Origin: Mantis religiosa
Taxonomy: Eukaryota > Arthropoda > Insecta > Mantodea > Mantidae
NCBI GenBank assembly: GCA_030765055.1
Contig: JAUKNK010000150.1
Location: 253,001-317,000, forward strand
DNA length: 64,000 bases
Direction of reading: 5' to 3'
The stretch's first letter is position 1, and each line of letters starts with the position of its first letter. Below are positions 1-11,188 of this stretch, one piece after another. The notes under the pieces were generated by a model. The model did not search any database. It was not told where the DNA came from and saw only the letters and a program-made list of their open reading frames with translations. The position numbers and the translations under genes were made by a program.

Positions 1-540
1 TATACCGCTTAGCAAGTCTAGTACTAGTGCACCTAGTAGTAACTGCAAAACAACTTATATGATTTAACATAATCAGACTAGCAATATTCTTGTTAATGTT
101 TATTCAATTTTCAAACAGATGTCAATTAAAGAGATATTCGAAAGTAAAAATTTAACATGTAGTTAATAGAGCAGTAAGAGGTTTTAAAAATATGTCTACA
201 AGATTGAGTGGAGAATGTTATGCGAGGGCAACACAAGAATTTTTTAAAGGTATGTGCCACATTTCTTCTTAGTTTTTAATTTGAACAACTCTTCTGATAA
301 TGACGACTTTTATAGGAATTGCCCGTTTTCTTATAAAGTCTAAGATATTTAAGTGAAATTCTAAAATTTCTGACACAAACATCGCTATTGAGCACATAAA
401 AAAATTGCTTCTAAACAGTTTCAAGGCAAGCACAGATTTTCAAATAAAATGTCTTACATACAAACTTAGACCTGTAGATACCCTGTGTAGGCTATGTAGC
501 TATTCGACATACTTTCATTGTGATTTCGTAAAACTTCTTG
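1..540. other. AT-rich stretch, nothing recognised
   Basis: No reading frame, tRNA-like box or repeat shared with the rest of the window was found here. It ends where a SINE-A copy begins. Confidence 0.5.
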
Positions 541-835
541 TTGTAAACTTTTATTATATTTTGTAAACAAAAGAATATTTATGAAAGGGTAGAGCCAGAC
601 TGACAAATTCAATGCTATAGTCGGGATTTGAGACACGGATCTTCTGGTCTTCGTCCAGCCGCTCTAAACAATTGAGCTACTCTGGCCAACGTGCCGACAT
701 GACATTAAATTCTCCAACTGACTCCTGTTTTTTTCGGTAAACCACTTTGGAGTTCTCATAAACACATTAGACAACTACCTTAATGGCGACTTACAACGTG
801 TAAGCACTTTAAGGCCCGGGCTTTATAGTTAACCA
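540..835 (-). repeat. SINE-A copy 1 (tRNA-like core inside)
   Basis: Read on the minus strand, this carries the same order as the copies near 17.7, 23.5, 25.2, 49.5, 52.4 and 55.7 kb: a head ending in a gene-proximal GGCGACTT motif, a block with ATTTAATGTC, then a tRNA-like core whose plus-strand complement reads GAGCTACTCTGGCC, then CATTGAATTTGTCA. The core is diverged and cannot be a functional tRNA. It is a short interspersed element whose tRNA-like part is internal, not at the 5' end. Confidence 0.6.
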
Positions 836-841
836 CTATTA

Positions 842-1440
842 GAATATTTACTTTATTTTACTTTAGGATTAGGATAACTACGGAGGGGATTCCGCACTGC
901 GACCAGTCTTAATCTATTGTGCCTATGCCCCCAAGTGGGGTATCACCGGGAGGAAGGATGAGGCGAAAGAAGACAGAGCGTGGTTGTCCCAAGGAGCCAT
1001 GACACTGCAGAGGGCAGGATCAAGAAATTTTACTTAGCAGGAAACCTCCCCTGGTAGGCCAACACAATGGGCATTTCCCCTAATGTGATACGTAAGTGGT
1101 CCCAGCAGCCGGTTGGGAGATCGACAACCGACCTACCGAAGGAGGAAGTGTTCAGCAGGACTATATCATCCTGCCATGCACCGCCGAGACTCCCGCCGAC
1201 ACTTCTTACCCGGAAAGGGACCACTAGATAAAAGATGACGTGAAATGGTAATGGATATGTAATAGAGGGAGAGGACAATCGGCGGATTTAATTAACCTAC
1301 CCAGCATTCACCTGAGGACCCGGGAAAACCCCGAAGAAACCTCGGCTATGGGAATCAAACCCGGAGTTCCCGAATTGGGGTCATAGATGAAACCGCTTTT
1401 GCCCTTCCGTTCGGTTATTTTACTTTATTCTTTGTGCTTA
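842..1440 (-). repeat. SINE-C copy 1, long tRNA-headed SINE
   Basis: On the minus strand it begins with a tRNA-like head; the B box (complement of GGAATCAAACCC, 1351-1362) is well kept. It is followed by a ~500 bp body that matches the plus-strand element at 4,345-5,036: a CGGGG-TTTTCCCG stretch, CTGGGTAGG, GCATGGCAGGATGATAT, then ...CCTCCGTA. About 600 bp is long for a SINE. Many small differences from the other copy show both are old. No protein is encoded. Confidence 0.65.
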
Positions 1441-1519
1441 TCTTGAAATGGATTTCGCTGGTAGGGCATTCTAAATGACAAAGAAGGGAGGCATATTAAC
1501 TGAGAGCTAGATCCACTGC

Positions 1520-1862
1520 TGAGTAATATATGGGAAGCCTTTGAAGAAACATATACAATTTATGACCTATTTATAGACTTCACTAAGGCGTTCGATCTCC
1601 TAAACCGGAAGTTAGTGGTAGAGAAACTAGAAGAAGACAACAAATGGGCACAAATTATAAAAGCAATACTCCAATAGAACAAAGTAAGCATATCAGACAA
1701 CCTCTCCTTCTCGGAACCGATACTTCAAACGGAGTACTACAGGGTGATCCACTAAGTCCTATACTTTTCATTCTTGCAGCAGAAGAAATAATGACAGCTC
1801 AAAAGGATTACTTAATAGCATACGCGTATGCCGACGATATAGCCGCCGGTTCAAAGGACTAG
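1520..1862 (+). pseudogene. LINE reverse transcriptase fragment
   Basis: A short piece of a non-LTR reverse transcriptase. In one frame it reads FIDFTKAFDLLNRK, the first catalytic-Asp block; after a frame change it reads VLQGDPLSPILFIL and then YAYADDIAAGS, with the Y-ADD active-site motif of the palm. The pattern VLQGDPLSP is common in RTE-like LINEs. No start, no endonuclease and no 3' part are present, and a frameshift near 1,720 plus a stop after the ADD block make it dead. Confidence 0.7.
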
Positions 1863-1914
1863 ATTAGATTAGAGTTTTACTGTGCATATTCCAAAATGAT
1901 AGAATTTATAACTT

Positions 1915-3245
1915 TTGGCTATATTTATTTGTCTTTAACCTGTTGCTACCTTGGCTTACATGGCACCCTGCTCTTTTGCTCTGTCTGGTAGCTCTTAACC
2001 TCCATACCTCCTTGTTACTTAATTAGTCTTCCCCCTCAACTTACTTTCTTGTATTCCTTACATTTATGGCCCATTTTTCTTTTACTTTCTGCAAGAGCTC
2101 ACCAATACTTCTTACCTTTTATCCCTCCCTGCCCGTTAACATTTTTATAGCTACTATCCTCTTCTCTACTTTCTCCCATTTTTCCTCCCAAACCTTTTTC
2201 TTTCCACATTGCAATCTCCTCGCATTCTGTTACATAGTGTTCTATGCTTTCTTTTCGCCCCACACAATTCACAAATTCCCTTTTCCCTACCTCTTTTCCC
2301 TCTTTGAAATACTGTTCCCGTTCTCATCCAAGCTAACCCTTCTCGCTCTTGTCTACATATGCTTCTCGTCCCCAATTTCCTTTTATTTGCTTGTAAAATT
2401 GTAACTATTTCATATTTTCTAGACCTCCCCATATTTCCTGTCTTTCTATATCTTCTACTCCACAGTTTACTAATTTACCCACATCGCTTATATTCCTTTC
2501 CTCTAATCTCCATTTATCTCCCATTCCTATTTTTTCCATAATTCTTCCTATCTCTGCCCTACAACTATTTGAGCTCACTAATCATTTTTGCTGTCTCATG
2601 CATAATTTCATAATTTCCCCTTTGGCCAAACACCTATACCAAAATTGTCTTATTCTTTCCATTATTATTCCATTTCTTCTTGTCTTTCCTAATTCTACTA
2701 AAGCTACTTCCCTAGTTGCTGATCTTGGTAAGCCTAGTAGCTCTTTACAAAACCTTCTGTAGTTTTGTTCCACCGTTTTGTTTACCGCTGTGGCCCCCCC
2801 AAAGATCTCCACTGCATACAACATTTTGGATTCAACTAGTGCTTCATACATTCTTTCTAAACACTTGGTTGTCATTGGTACCTTATATTGGCGTATTCTT
2901 AGTCCACTCATTGCCACCCTTCCTTTTGCTTCCATTTTTTTCTTGTGTGCTCCGCACTCTCCATTGTCATTCAGACTTACTCCTAAGTATTTAAATTCAT
3001 TGACCACTACTACCCTTTTACCATTTAGTACCTATTTTTCATCTTATTATGGTTTAACTCGCTTCTGGAAGACCATAACCTTCAACTTATGTTTATTTCT
3101 ATTCCCCACACTTCACAGAATTTCTGGATTTATTTATTGGCTTCTGCAATCCTACTACCATTGTAATCAAAACCTTGATATGGAACACTGCTGCCACAAT
3201 TGGTGTTTTGGTCGATAGAAACTTAATTTAGCAAGCGGATGGATA
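1915..3245 (-). pseudogene. LINE-alpha 3' half: RT C-terminus with zinc-like tail
   Basis: Minus-strand remnant of the C-terminal third of a LINE polyprotein. The longest open piece (2,582-3,007) contains VNEFKYLGVSLNDNGE, the post-palm 'KYLG' block of RTs, and later LYAVEIFGGA, the thumb-like 'YG.E' block. Farther down (2,166-2,432) comes LAWMRTGTVFQRG and CELCG followed by His and Cys, a candidate zinc finger. The element ends near 1,915 with GCAACAGGTTAAAG, also seen at the end of the copy at 8.6-9.5 kb. Several frameshifts and stops are present. It is homologous to 8,610-9,550 and 54,445-54,880, so this is a multicopy LINE family. Confidence 0.75.
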
Positions 3246-4344
3246 AATTTGTCTCATCACGTGCAATGGTAATGCACCTTTTAGCACATGAGTGTTTACG
3301 CTGATAAACACAGAAAAATCTATTAAAATCTGTAAGTGAGGCACAGGCAGTAATAAGATACAATTAATTTCACACATGGCCAAATAAAGAGCATATTTAG
3401 CTCCTAATATCCATTATAGTCTATCTGGATGCCACCTGTATGGACATAATTGTAACAATACTATAAACGAAGGCTCAACAATATTAATAAATTCAACTAT
3501 GACTCACGAGGAATTACCGCTATTCAAAGAAATAGAATTTAAAATAGTTGAAATAGCAATACATCAATGAAAAACGAAATATTAGTTTTGTTTACTTTAC
3601 TCAGCTCCAGAAAACGATTTGACAGTTGAAAACTTGTGATATACTTTCACAACTCACTTCCTGCTCGGAGAGATTTTAATACAAAACATTCTGCAAAGAT
3701 GGCGGTCAAATATACCAAGAAATTAAAAAGCTCGCACACCAACAGCTTTCATTGAAGTTTATCTTCAGCAGAGCCAACCTATTCCCGGGATTCGGAGTTT
3801 ACGCCAGATCTCTTAGGCATATTTATGCAGATGACATCTTGAAATCACGATCTGTAAATTACAAACTTAGCTCAGATGATTGTCTAGTGACATTAAACAC
3901 CACAACAACTAAGATCAAGAATTACTCCAGAACTATACACCATTCAGCTTTAATGTGTCTACTCGTACTGGTGCCAACATTACGTCGTAGCATAAATTTA
4001 ATGGCAAGTGAAATAGTGAAGCGCGAGTGGAAATAGTTCGTCACTTGTTTGCATAAATTATCTCTTCTTTGATACATTTAAGTTGTGAAGGATGTGAACA
4101 CGTACTGTAGTTAACTTCCAAAACATTAAAACATTAGCTGCAGTTAAATATATAATGGTTGCGATACGTGCCAAAGTAAACAGCTGACCACAGAGAACGT
4201 CAGCACGTGTTTAATGGCGGAGGGATACAACAGCACTATTTATGTGCGTCCTCACTTTAAACGTAAGAGTATTGTGTTCTTATGAAAGAGAAGAGCCTTT
4301 TGATAAGACTGCCCATCCAGCTATACTATTAATTTAAAAATTAC
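3246..4344. other. No gene recognised
   Basis: Unique-looking sequence with no supported coding region. A 94-codon open frame at 3,752-4,036 has no recognisable motif; the YADDI string in it lacks any neighbouring RT block. Confidence 0.5.
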
Positions 4345-5036
4345 TCTTCAGTTGACCGAGCGGGATGGCTCAGACGGTTACGTCTGTAGCCCGTATTCGG
4401 CAGGCCCGGGTTCGATTCCCGTGACCGAGCTACTTGATCCATGTGTTTTTCGGGGATTTTCCCGTGTCGCTAGGCGAATGCTGGGTAGCTTAATTACATC
4501 CTGCGAATTTCCTGTCCCTCCATTTCATCTCCATTATAATTTCACATCATCTCTCATCTGATGGTCTCTTTCAGGAGAGAAGTGTCAGCGGGTGTCTCGT
4601 CGGTGCATGGCAGGATGATATGCTCTGAGGAAAAACTACTTCCTCCTCCGGTAGGTCCGTTGCCGGTCTCCGCTCCTCTGCTGGGATCATTTCGGGACGC
4701 CAGCCAGGGATCTTTGAGGCACGGATCGTCTGCTTGGAACTATTAGGGCTCGGCCGTCCCGCTGTAGGGGAGCGAGTTCGTTGTCCTGGCCTGTCGGAGG
4801 AAGCCTCTATCCAAGTAAACTGTATGGACCCTGAACTCTGTACTTTCATGGCTCCTTGGGTCGGCCGCCCTCTGCCTCCTTACCATTATCCTTCCTCCCG
4901 GGGGTTCCCCCACTTAGGAGCATAGGAACAATGGGACCACTTACCAAATCCCCTCCGTAAAGAAATCCCTCTTCGTTTGCCTGATGACAAGATCTCGCTA
5001 CAGTAACCAGAAATGTTCAATATCTACCTACCTACC
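4345..5036 (+). repeat. SINE-C copy 2, long tRNA-headed SINE
   Basis: A tRNA-like head holds a near-perfect polymerase III A box (TGGCTCAGACGG, 4366-4377) and B box (GTTCGATTC, 4410-4418). The ~600 bp body follows, with CGGGGATTTTCCCG, and ends in a CTAC-rich tail (CTACCTACCTACCC). The reverse copy at 842-1,440 shares the whole order, so this is a mobile unit and not a tRNA gene. Open frames of 60-92 codons in it are shadows of the GC-rich body. The tail suggests mobilisation by a LINE that recognises short tandem 3' repeats (inference). Confidence 0.75.
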
Positions 5037-5365
5037 CTTTCACACATCTTGAAGAGCTTTCCAAGTGACGATGTCATCCAGTATTAAAAATCTATTCTAA
5101 GAAAATGTAGGCAATAGTAGCTTATGGTAAGTTGCTAAATTCCCTGCACACAAATAGACTACCATCCAGTTAACCGTCATTTAGACTGCTGCCACGACTG
5201 ATAGTTCATCCAAGGAGAAGGCTGAGTAAACAGTCTATTCCACATATCACTACAAGTTTTAGGAACAGTGTTTAGTGAAATGTTGCGGAAACATTTCAAG
5301 TCAAACACCAACCAACATCCAAAACCTCTTCCTTCTTCATCCCACCACAGCTATATATGGTATAC
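5037..5365. other. No gene recognised
   Basis: Intervening sequence with no coding signal or recognised repeat. Confidence 0.45.
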
Positions 5366-6262
5366 TCAAAACGATGACAAAAATCGCATGGTTATGTCTG
5401 AAGAGGGGTAAGAAATACAGAAAGCATTAAAAATGCGACTTTTTTGCCGAAGTATGAAAATATGAGGAATATAAAATAAGACCTGAAGCTTAGGTGACGA
5501 ATATAAATATTTCTCGGGAGGCAAGCCAGGTGAAAAGACGATTAGAAATCGAAGTTTTGGGAGCATAGATATTTCCCATCATTTGGATATTGTCGCGAAT
5601 CCATTATTTACGATAGCGCGGTGAGGAGCGATAAGGGACAGAGGGTGCCGGGTGGAGATAAAGAACTTGCCTAAGATGGCAAATATAGCGCGGAGATAAA
5701 AGACATGCCATAACAGATAAAGTGAGGTAAAAAGGAAAATTCTAGTGTTATTTTGATTGTCTTACAGAACATTTGATTTCTTGTTTGTTACAGAATATTC
5801 GAGAAATGTCTAGTAATATGAGTCGTGGTATACATAAGAAAGCCGTGATTCGGCAGGGGACAGTCGTAAACTGTAAGTTTACTGAGAGTTTCCTGTAATA
5901 AGAACTGAATTGTGTGAATGGTTTTGTTTGTGTATGTCACGTAATTCTGCTACTGTAAGTGTACTTTTACGGAAACAAAGAACATTTTGAATTTCTGCAA
6001 CTTAGACATTTAATCCTATAAACCCACAAAGTCACAATATTTAAAAAATGTTATAACCATAAATGAAAGACTGGATATAACGCAAATATAAACAAAGACA
6101 AAACACTATCAAAATTAACATTACTTAACAAAAGACTGTTTTCAGTAAATTAAATGCCAGGTCAGGAGATGACGTGAGTATAGAAAATTAATTGTGTCAA
6201 AGAAACCTAACTACTTAACTTGACTATCAAGCTGTACTGATCTGTGCTTCTTAAGTCGACGG
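5366..6262 (-). mobile_element. PLE-A left arm (minus), split by a solo LTR
   Basis: On the minus strand this is the same terminal sequence as 6,331-6,720, forming the left arm of a large inverted repeat. It runs from 6,262 down to 6,037, is interrupted by the solo LTR 5,591-6,036, and resumes from 5,590 to about 5,400. The resumed part contains a decayed hammerhead-like motif (5,528-5,588) and the ACCTGGC block shared by all PLE-A tails. Head-to-head terminal repeats are typical of Penelope-like elements. No RT domain remains. Confidence 0.65.
5591..6036 (+). repeat. Solo LTR of a Gypsy-like element
   Basis: About 446 bp starting TGTCGCG and ending GTCACA. It has the polyadenylation-side layout of the 10.7 kb LTR: AAA-AAAGAACATTTTGAAT, then AACCCACAAAGTCACA. 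Flanking ATAT occurs on both sides (5587-5590 and 6037-6040), a 4 bp TSD. Removing LTR and one ATAT restores the PLE-A sequence seen near 6,550 and 37,060. A related LTR lies at 58,105. A solo LTR is the product of recombination between two LTRs. Confidence 0.75.
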
Positions 6263-6330
6263 AGGAGCACGCTTAATCTTGATGCTGGTTGTCAGTTCAG
6301 CTCCTCTTGGAAACCGGCCTTAAATAGAAA

Positions 6331-6720
6331 TCCGTCGACTTAAGAAGCACAGATCAATGGAGCTTGATAATCAAGTTAAATAGTTACGTTTCTTTGACCC
6401 ACTTAATTTTATATACTCACGGCATTTCGTGACCTGGCATTTAATTTACCGAAAACAGTCTTTTGTTTAGTAATACGATTTCAGACAGTGTTTTGTCTTT
6501 GTTTATATTTGTGTTATCATCAGCATTTCATTTCTGGTTATAACATTCATAAATATTCTAATGATGGAGCAGATGTACGCTCCCAAAACGTCGATTTCTA
6601 AACGTCTTCTCACCTGGCATGCTGCCGAGAAGAACTTGAATATGAGGAATATAATCAAAATATTGTGAAGTGTATATAAAAAGATTTTTAACTTAGCTGA
6701 CTTGAAAAAGTTGTACTTCA
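6331..6720 (+). mobile_element. PLE-A right arm
   Basis: Right half of the PLE-A inverted structure. The arm 6,331-6,515 is the reverse complement of 6,075-6,262 around a ~68 bp spacer with AGGAGCACGCTTAATC. It matches the 3' tail of the coding PLE at 36,775-37,145 and the fragment at 56,095-56,300. A mutated hammerhead motif sits at 6,555-6,595. No reading frame survives. Confidence 0.7.
6555..6596 (+). ncRNA. Decayed hammerhead ribozyme motif (PLE-A)
   Basis: Core reads CTAATGA (6558-6564; canonical CTGATGA), then T, helix II GGAGC/GCTCC (6566-6570 with 6579-6583), then AAAA in place of GAAA, then CGTC and GAT, which can pair weakly with ATT before the core. Two conserved core bases (G5, G12) are changed, so activity is unlikely. 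It aligns base for base with the better copy at 37,065-37,111. Confidence 0.5.
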
Positions 6721-7260
6721 TTATCCGAAAAAATAAGATTTATATATTTTTTATCCTTATTTAATAATAAAATACAGATTGCATACTACAAATTACATAG
6801 AGTTTAGTCTTTATCCGCGTGAAACATTTAGACTCAGCTGTTGGTTTGCCCTTGATTAATACTCATTACAGTATAACACTAAAACCTTTGAATATATCCG
6901 ACAAAATATTGTATAATCTATTTTTATCTGTTTTGAACTAGAACGATCCTGTTGCAAAAATATGTGATATGAGAAAGAGAGAGACAGCAATACCTTAACG
7001 GAATGCTCTTAGATTAGTGGAGAAAAACTGAGGCTCTCAGTATAATAACGGCATCTCCCAACCAACATCATACTTTTGGATTGAAGCATGACCATACACA
7101 GCTGCCATCTACGTTTCATGTGAAGAAGTATCGAACGAATTGGGATATTCTAAAGCAGAGGAAGACAGCATCGAGAGTTGTGACGTATTTTAGCAGGGAG
7201 CAAGGCCTGGAGTGCGCGTGACGTCAAGCAAGAACTGTGTAGTACCAAGTTGCCTATATA
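6721..7260. other. No gene recognised
   Basis: AT-rich sequence; a TATATAAA-like string near 7,255 precedes the hAT remnant, but no promoter can be claimed. Confidence 0.4.
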
Positions 7261-7264
7261 AATG

Positions 7265-7605
7265 GCGCTTTGAGTAGAGAATCCGAGGTTTTAGTCAGAT
7301 GTGGCGCACTCGATGACAATGTAGCTGCCACGTACCTAATGGAACTGTTAAATTTACAATGTGACGATTTATTGAAGGACAAATATACACACAAGAAAGA
7401 CTTGATTGATTTTTACAAGAATGTCCGCCAAACCAGATTTCCGAAATTCTATTCACTTGCCGCACGGACGTTGTGTATGTTTGGCTCGACATTTGTGTGC
7501 GAACAATTCTTTTCTCTGTTATGAAATTAGCTAAGTTCAAACCCCGAAGTACCTTGTCGTATCACAATCTAACATGCAGCCTTCTATTACAAATTTCCCA
7601 GACAT
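7265..7605 (+). pseudogene. hAT-type transposase C-terminal remnant
   Basis: The open part (7,270-7,524) reads LLNLQCDDLLKDKY ... FYKNVRQTRFPKF ... LCMFGSTFVCEQFFS, the pattern of the hAT C-terminal dimerisation region (F-G-S-T-x-x-C-E-Q-x-F-S), as in ZBED5-like and related hAT proteins. After a frame change near 7,510 the sequence continues with MKLAKFKPRSTLSYHNLT, the usual next segment. The BED zinc finger and catalytic domain are missing, so this is a 3' fragment of a dead transposon. Family assignment rests on this motif alone. Confidence 0.65.
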
Positions 7606-8609
7606 AACGTATTGACATTGATAAACTAGTTAAAGAAAACTGAAACAGAATATGTTGGAAAATGTCCGCGTAGTTTTGTTCTGAATGGGTCTCCTCTAAT
7701 TTGCAGAGAAAATTACTTTATGTTTTATTTTATTTACTTTATAACAGGCCTGACCTTCAGATTAACTACAAGTTGAAGTTTTATAGATTTTCTCATAGCA
7801 CAGAGCCAAAATGTAATTGTTTATGAACTGTGACCAATTGTGTAATTAAAGCAGTCAGTATTAATATTACAACACCCAAGATGTAAGTTGTACATATTAT
7901 TAATACCCAATGTGTTTCCTGATTTCCTACGCTGCCGGAACCCCAACACATCAATCAAACTGTTTCCTTCCTCATGGACAGCAGAAATCAGCGTGGTGAC
8001 GTCAAACGCTAAACTGCCTTTCGTTCGGGGACATATTTGGCGGTTAGAGCTGACGGAACTGACGTCACACCGATACTGCCTGTCTGCCCTTTTTCTAAAG
8101 CTTTTATTTTCCACCTTCAAAATTTGTCTGTAGTGAAAACATACACATTCTCAGTGTAAAAATGGCATATCCCAGCTCTCGGTGCATTACTTGATGGCTT
8201 TATTCAGGATTCATGGCATCGTAGTGAACGACAGTGAATATAGCGCCATCTGCAGATGTTATTGCTGAGTCTCAAAGAAACGGTAGGGGAGTCGAGAAAC
8301 GAGTGGTAAAGGCAACTAAATGGGTAAGAAACAGAAGAAGGTTGATAGCGAAAAATGTGAAGATCGGAAAATAGAGCTGGATTATGCATCTGAACCTGTT
8401 AAAGGAAGCAGAGGTTTATTTCGCACCATTTTTGTTTTAAGAAGGAACACAAATTCAACGACACTATTAATCACAATGGTTCAAAAATTTACACATAGAC
8501 TTGAAATAACCAGAAAATATCAAGTCTTCATATTAAGTACTTTCAATGATTAAAGATAAAAGAACAGACAATGACATTTATGTCAAAATGAACTTTGTTT
8601 GGGATATGC
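7606..8609. other. No gene recognised
   Basis: No supported coding region. Short open frames on both strands (for example 7,821-8,133) overlap each other and carry no motif. Confidence 0.45.
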
Positions 8610-9550
8610 CGTTATCACCAAAAAGGATTACTGAAATCAAATATTTGGTGGGAAGAGATAGGAAGAATTATGGAAAAAATAGGATTCTTTTAACTTTACG
8701 TCCTCCAACGTTAAGTCATATCGGACGATGAATGGAATGGGTGAACTGATGCTCAAATGAGCCCAGGGTCCACAGAGCTTAGAGTTACCCGACATTCTAC
8801 CCCCGTAAAAAACTTATCCACGTAACTCACCCTAACTGAGAATCGAAATCGGGACCTCTTGAACGTGAGGCAGACATGCTACCACCACGCTACCGAGGCG
8901 TGCGGAAAAAATAGGAAAGGGAGATATATGGGTATTAGAGAAAAGGAATACAAGCGATGTGGGTAAATTAGTTAACTGCAGAATAGAAGATATAGAAAGA
9001 CAGGAAACATGGGGAAGTCTAGAAAATGTGAAATCATTACAAGTTTACAAGAAAATAAACAGAAATTAGGGATGAAAAGCATATGTAGATAATTGCAATA
9101 GACAAGAGAGAGAATGGCTATCTTTCAGGAGAACAGGAAGAATATTTCTAAGAAGGATAAGAGGTAAGGAAAAGGGAATTTGTGAATTGTGTGGGGGAAA
9201 AGGAAGCAAGAACACTATGTAACAGAATGCGAGGAGGCTGCAATATGTAGTGTGAAGGTTCGGAAGGAAATAATGGGAGAATGTAGAGAAGAGGATAGTA
9301 GTTATAAAAATGTTAATGGGCTGGGAGGAAAATAAGGTAAGAAGTATTGGTGAGTTCTTGCAGAAAGTAAAAGAAAAATGGGCCAGAAATGTAAAGAATA
9401 TAAGAAAGGAAGATGAGGGGGAAGAATGGGTCTAATTAAGTAACAAGCAGTTAGGGAGTTTAAGAACTACCTGTAAGAGCAGAAGACCAGGGTGTCATGT
9501 AAGCCAGGGTAGCAACAAGGTAAAGACACTAAGTATAACCAAAAGCTGTA
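8610..9550 (+). pseudogene. LINE-alpha 3' end, interrupted by SINE-D
   Basis: Second copy of the LINE found on the minus strand at 1,915-3,245. It shares GATAGGAAGAATTATGG, then (after the SINE insertion) TGTGGGTAAATTAGTTAACTG and later the zinc-like tail. In one frame the tail reads GICELCG and after a one-base shift QEHYVTECEEA, giving C-x2-C then H-x4-C. The copy has stops and frameshifts throughout. It ends near 9,540 with GTAGCAACAAGGTAAAG, as in the other copy. Confidence 0.7.
8685..8903 (-). repeat. SINE-D copy 1 with 13 bp TSD
   Basis: Minus-strand tRNA-headed SINE. The complement shows GGTAGCGTGGTGGTAGCATG (A-box side) and a B box in GGTCCCGATTTCGATTCTC, followed by a body with GGATAAG and GGGTAACTCTAAGCTC. 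It is flanked by a perfect 13 bp TSD, GGAAAAAATAGGA (8672-8684 and 8904-8916), so it inserted by LINE-type target-primed reverse transcription into LINE-alpha. Confidence 0.85.
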
Positions 9551-10265
9551 GAATATCAAGTGTTAGTGTTAACTACTTTCCATAATTTAAGAAATGAACA
9601 GAAAATGACATTTATCTCAAAATAATTTTGGTTGGGATATACCGTTATTATTCTAAGTGCCTCAATTCATTCCCGTTGAAAATTGGCTCTCCTCCTCCAT
9701 GTATTAGCAGCCTAAGGAAGATCTCCCCTTCTGGCCTTCCATATGCTCACAACAGATTCTTTTAATCTCAGATAGGCTGTATTAATATTGCTTTGTACGA
9801 CGAAAAAATATGAAGTAATAGAAGCATATTTGTATCATGCTATAATCGTAGCTCCATATTTCCTATAAAGTCTTTGTTCCTATCTTCAAGCACTTTATTG
9901 GCTTAGATTCTCTTGTAACAGTAAATTAAATTTCCTAGAAATAACGTTCGCAGATATCCCTGGAACTTCTATTACGTCTTCCATCAGTATTTCCAAGAAC
10001 TGGACTCTTACACTTTGTAACAGCCTATTGGCTTCTGTTTTTGTAGTGTAATAGACTTCGGCGAAATATGCCTCTATGAAAGCCAGTTTTCCTTTAATTG
10101 GGCATCTACAAAGGCTTCTTGGGCAAATTGTATGCAGCTTGGAGAGTGAACTCAAAGTACCAACTACCTAAGCTACTTTACTTGGTACATGTTTGATACA
10201 AATGAATAACACTGTTCTTCGTCTAGTTTATTTTATAGCCTGCTAAGACATCCCATAATAGTAAT
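9551..10265. other. No gene recognised
   Basis: Intervening sequence. An 86-codon minus-strand open frame (9,895-10,155) has no recognisable domain. Confidence 0.45.
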
Positions 10266-10699
10266 AATTGCTCAAATCTGACATCATCCGCTACTTAGAG
10301 TTACTGAAAGCATCATAAAAGGATTTGAAAAGAAACAGTACACCTCTGCCATTTTTCTAGACAGAGCTCAAGCTTTCGATATACTGTATGGCACACTAGT
10401 TTACTGGTAAACCTACATAGAATTGAACTCCCAGATTATCTAATCAGAATAATTCAAAGTCTTATCTCACAGCGCCAAATTGTAGTGCGAATAGACAGTT
10501 ACAAATGCAATATTCAAACAATAGAAGCAGGAGTTCCACAAGGATCAATTCTGGCACCACTATTATTCAATATATTCATGCAGGACCTTCCAATTGCAAA
10601 TCCCATATCAACAGCTATGTATGCCGATGACGCCGTTATTTTCTTTTCGCATCCAGACTTAAGCACTGCAAACAACAGGCTACAGATATCATTAAATAT
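10266..10699 (+). pseudogene. Jockey-like LINE reverse transcriptase, 5' half
   Basis: Reads VTESIIKGFEKKQYTSAIF, then AQAFD (first catalytic Asp block), and in the open part (10,485-10,699) IEAGVPQGSILAPLLFNI and AMYADDAVIFF, the palm motif with the catalytic Asp pair. Several stops lie before 10,485. The reading frame is cut at 10,699 by the Gypsy 5' LTR and its continuation resumes at 16,412. No endonuclease domain is seen upstream, so the copy was already 5'-truncated. Confidence 0.85.
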
Positions 10700-11142
10700 T
10701 GTCACCCAATTAGCGGAAGGCATGACCGGCAACAGCAGGAAGGGACCCGAGGCAGCCAAGCCACGCCCCCCATTAATCTCAGTCACTAACTGAGGGGTGA
10801 TTAGGGAAATGTCACTTGTCCCTGGACGTTTCTCTCCCCTTCTTCTGTCCTGTGGTACTTTCGGGTGATTCGCGGAAAACCAGGGACTTCCAGAAAAACA
10901 GTGATATTCCTATAAACAGGGCTTCAAAAAGTAGTCAGTCAGTCAGTGCTTAACAAGCTAGCGAACGGACGAGAAGACTGTGTACGTGCATCGGAACGGT
11001 AACGGACGAACTGGTGAATTGTAATTGTGTGCATTACGTAACTCTGTGTAATTGGCAAGTGTTTAACTGTAAGTCGGTGGAAATAAAGAACATTTTTGAG
11101 TGGTGCAATTGGAATTTTCATTTCACGAACCCACAAAGTCAC
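10700..11142 (+). repeat. Gypsy 5' LTR
   Basis: Begins TGTCACCC. Contains TATAAA (10,911-10,916) followed by AGTCAGTCAGTCAGTGC, initiator-like CAGT repeats, and a polyadenylation signal AATAAA (11,082-11,087). Ends AAAGTCAC. This gives a plausible U3-R-U5 order, with promoter near 10,911 and poly(A) signal about 170 bp downstream. Confidence 0.9.
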
Positions 11143-11144
11143 AC

Positions 11145-11161
11145 TGGTGTCAGGAAGCGGG
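11145..11161 (+). promoter_or_regulatory. Primer-binding site
   Basis: TGGTGTCAGGAAGCGG lies 2 bp after the 5' LTR. TGG is the complement of a tRNA 3' CCA end, where reverse transcription is primed. Which tRNA is used cannot be told without a search. Confidence 0.6.
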
Positions 11162-11188
11162 ACGATAACATCACCGAACATTACGGCC

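Noticed and set aside
3752..4036. YADDI string suggesting a reverse transcriptase
   Set aside because: No other RT block lies nearby in any frame; probably chance.
4352..4430. tRNA gene candidate
   Set aside because: Good A and B boxes, yet it is the head of SINE-C, whose body continues without a terminator.
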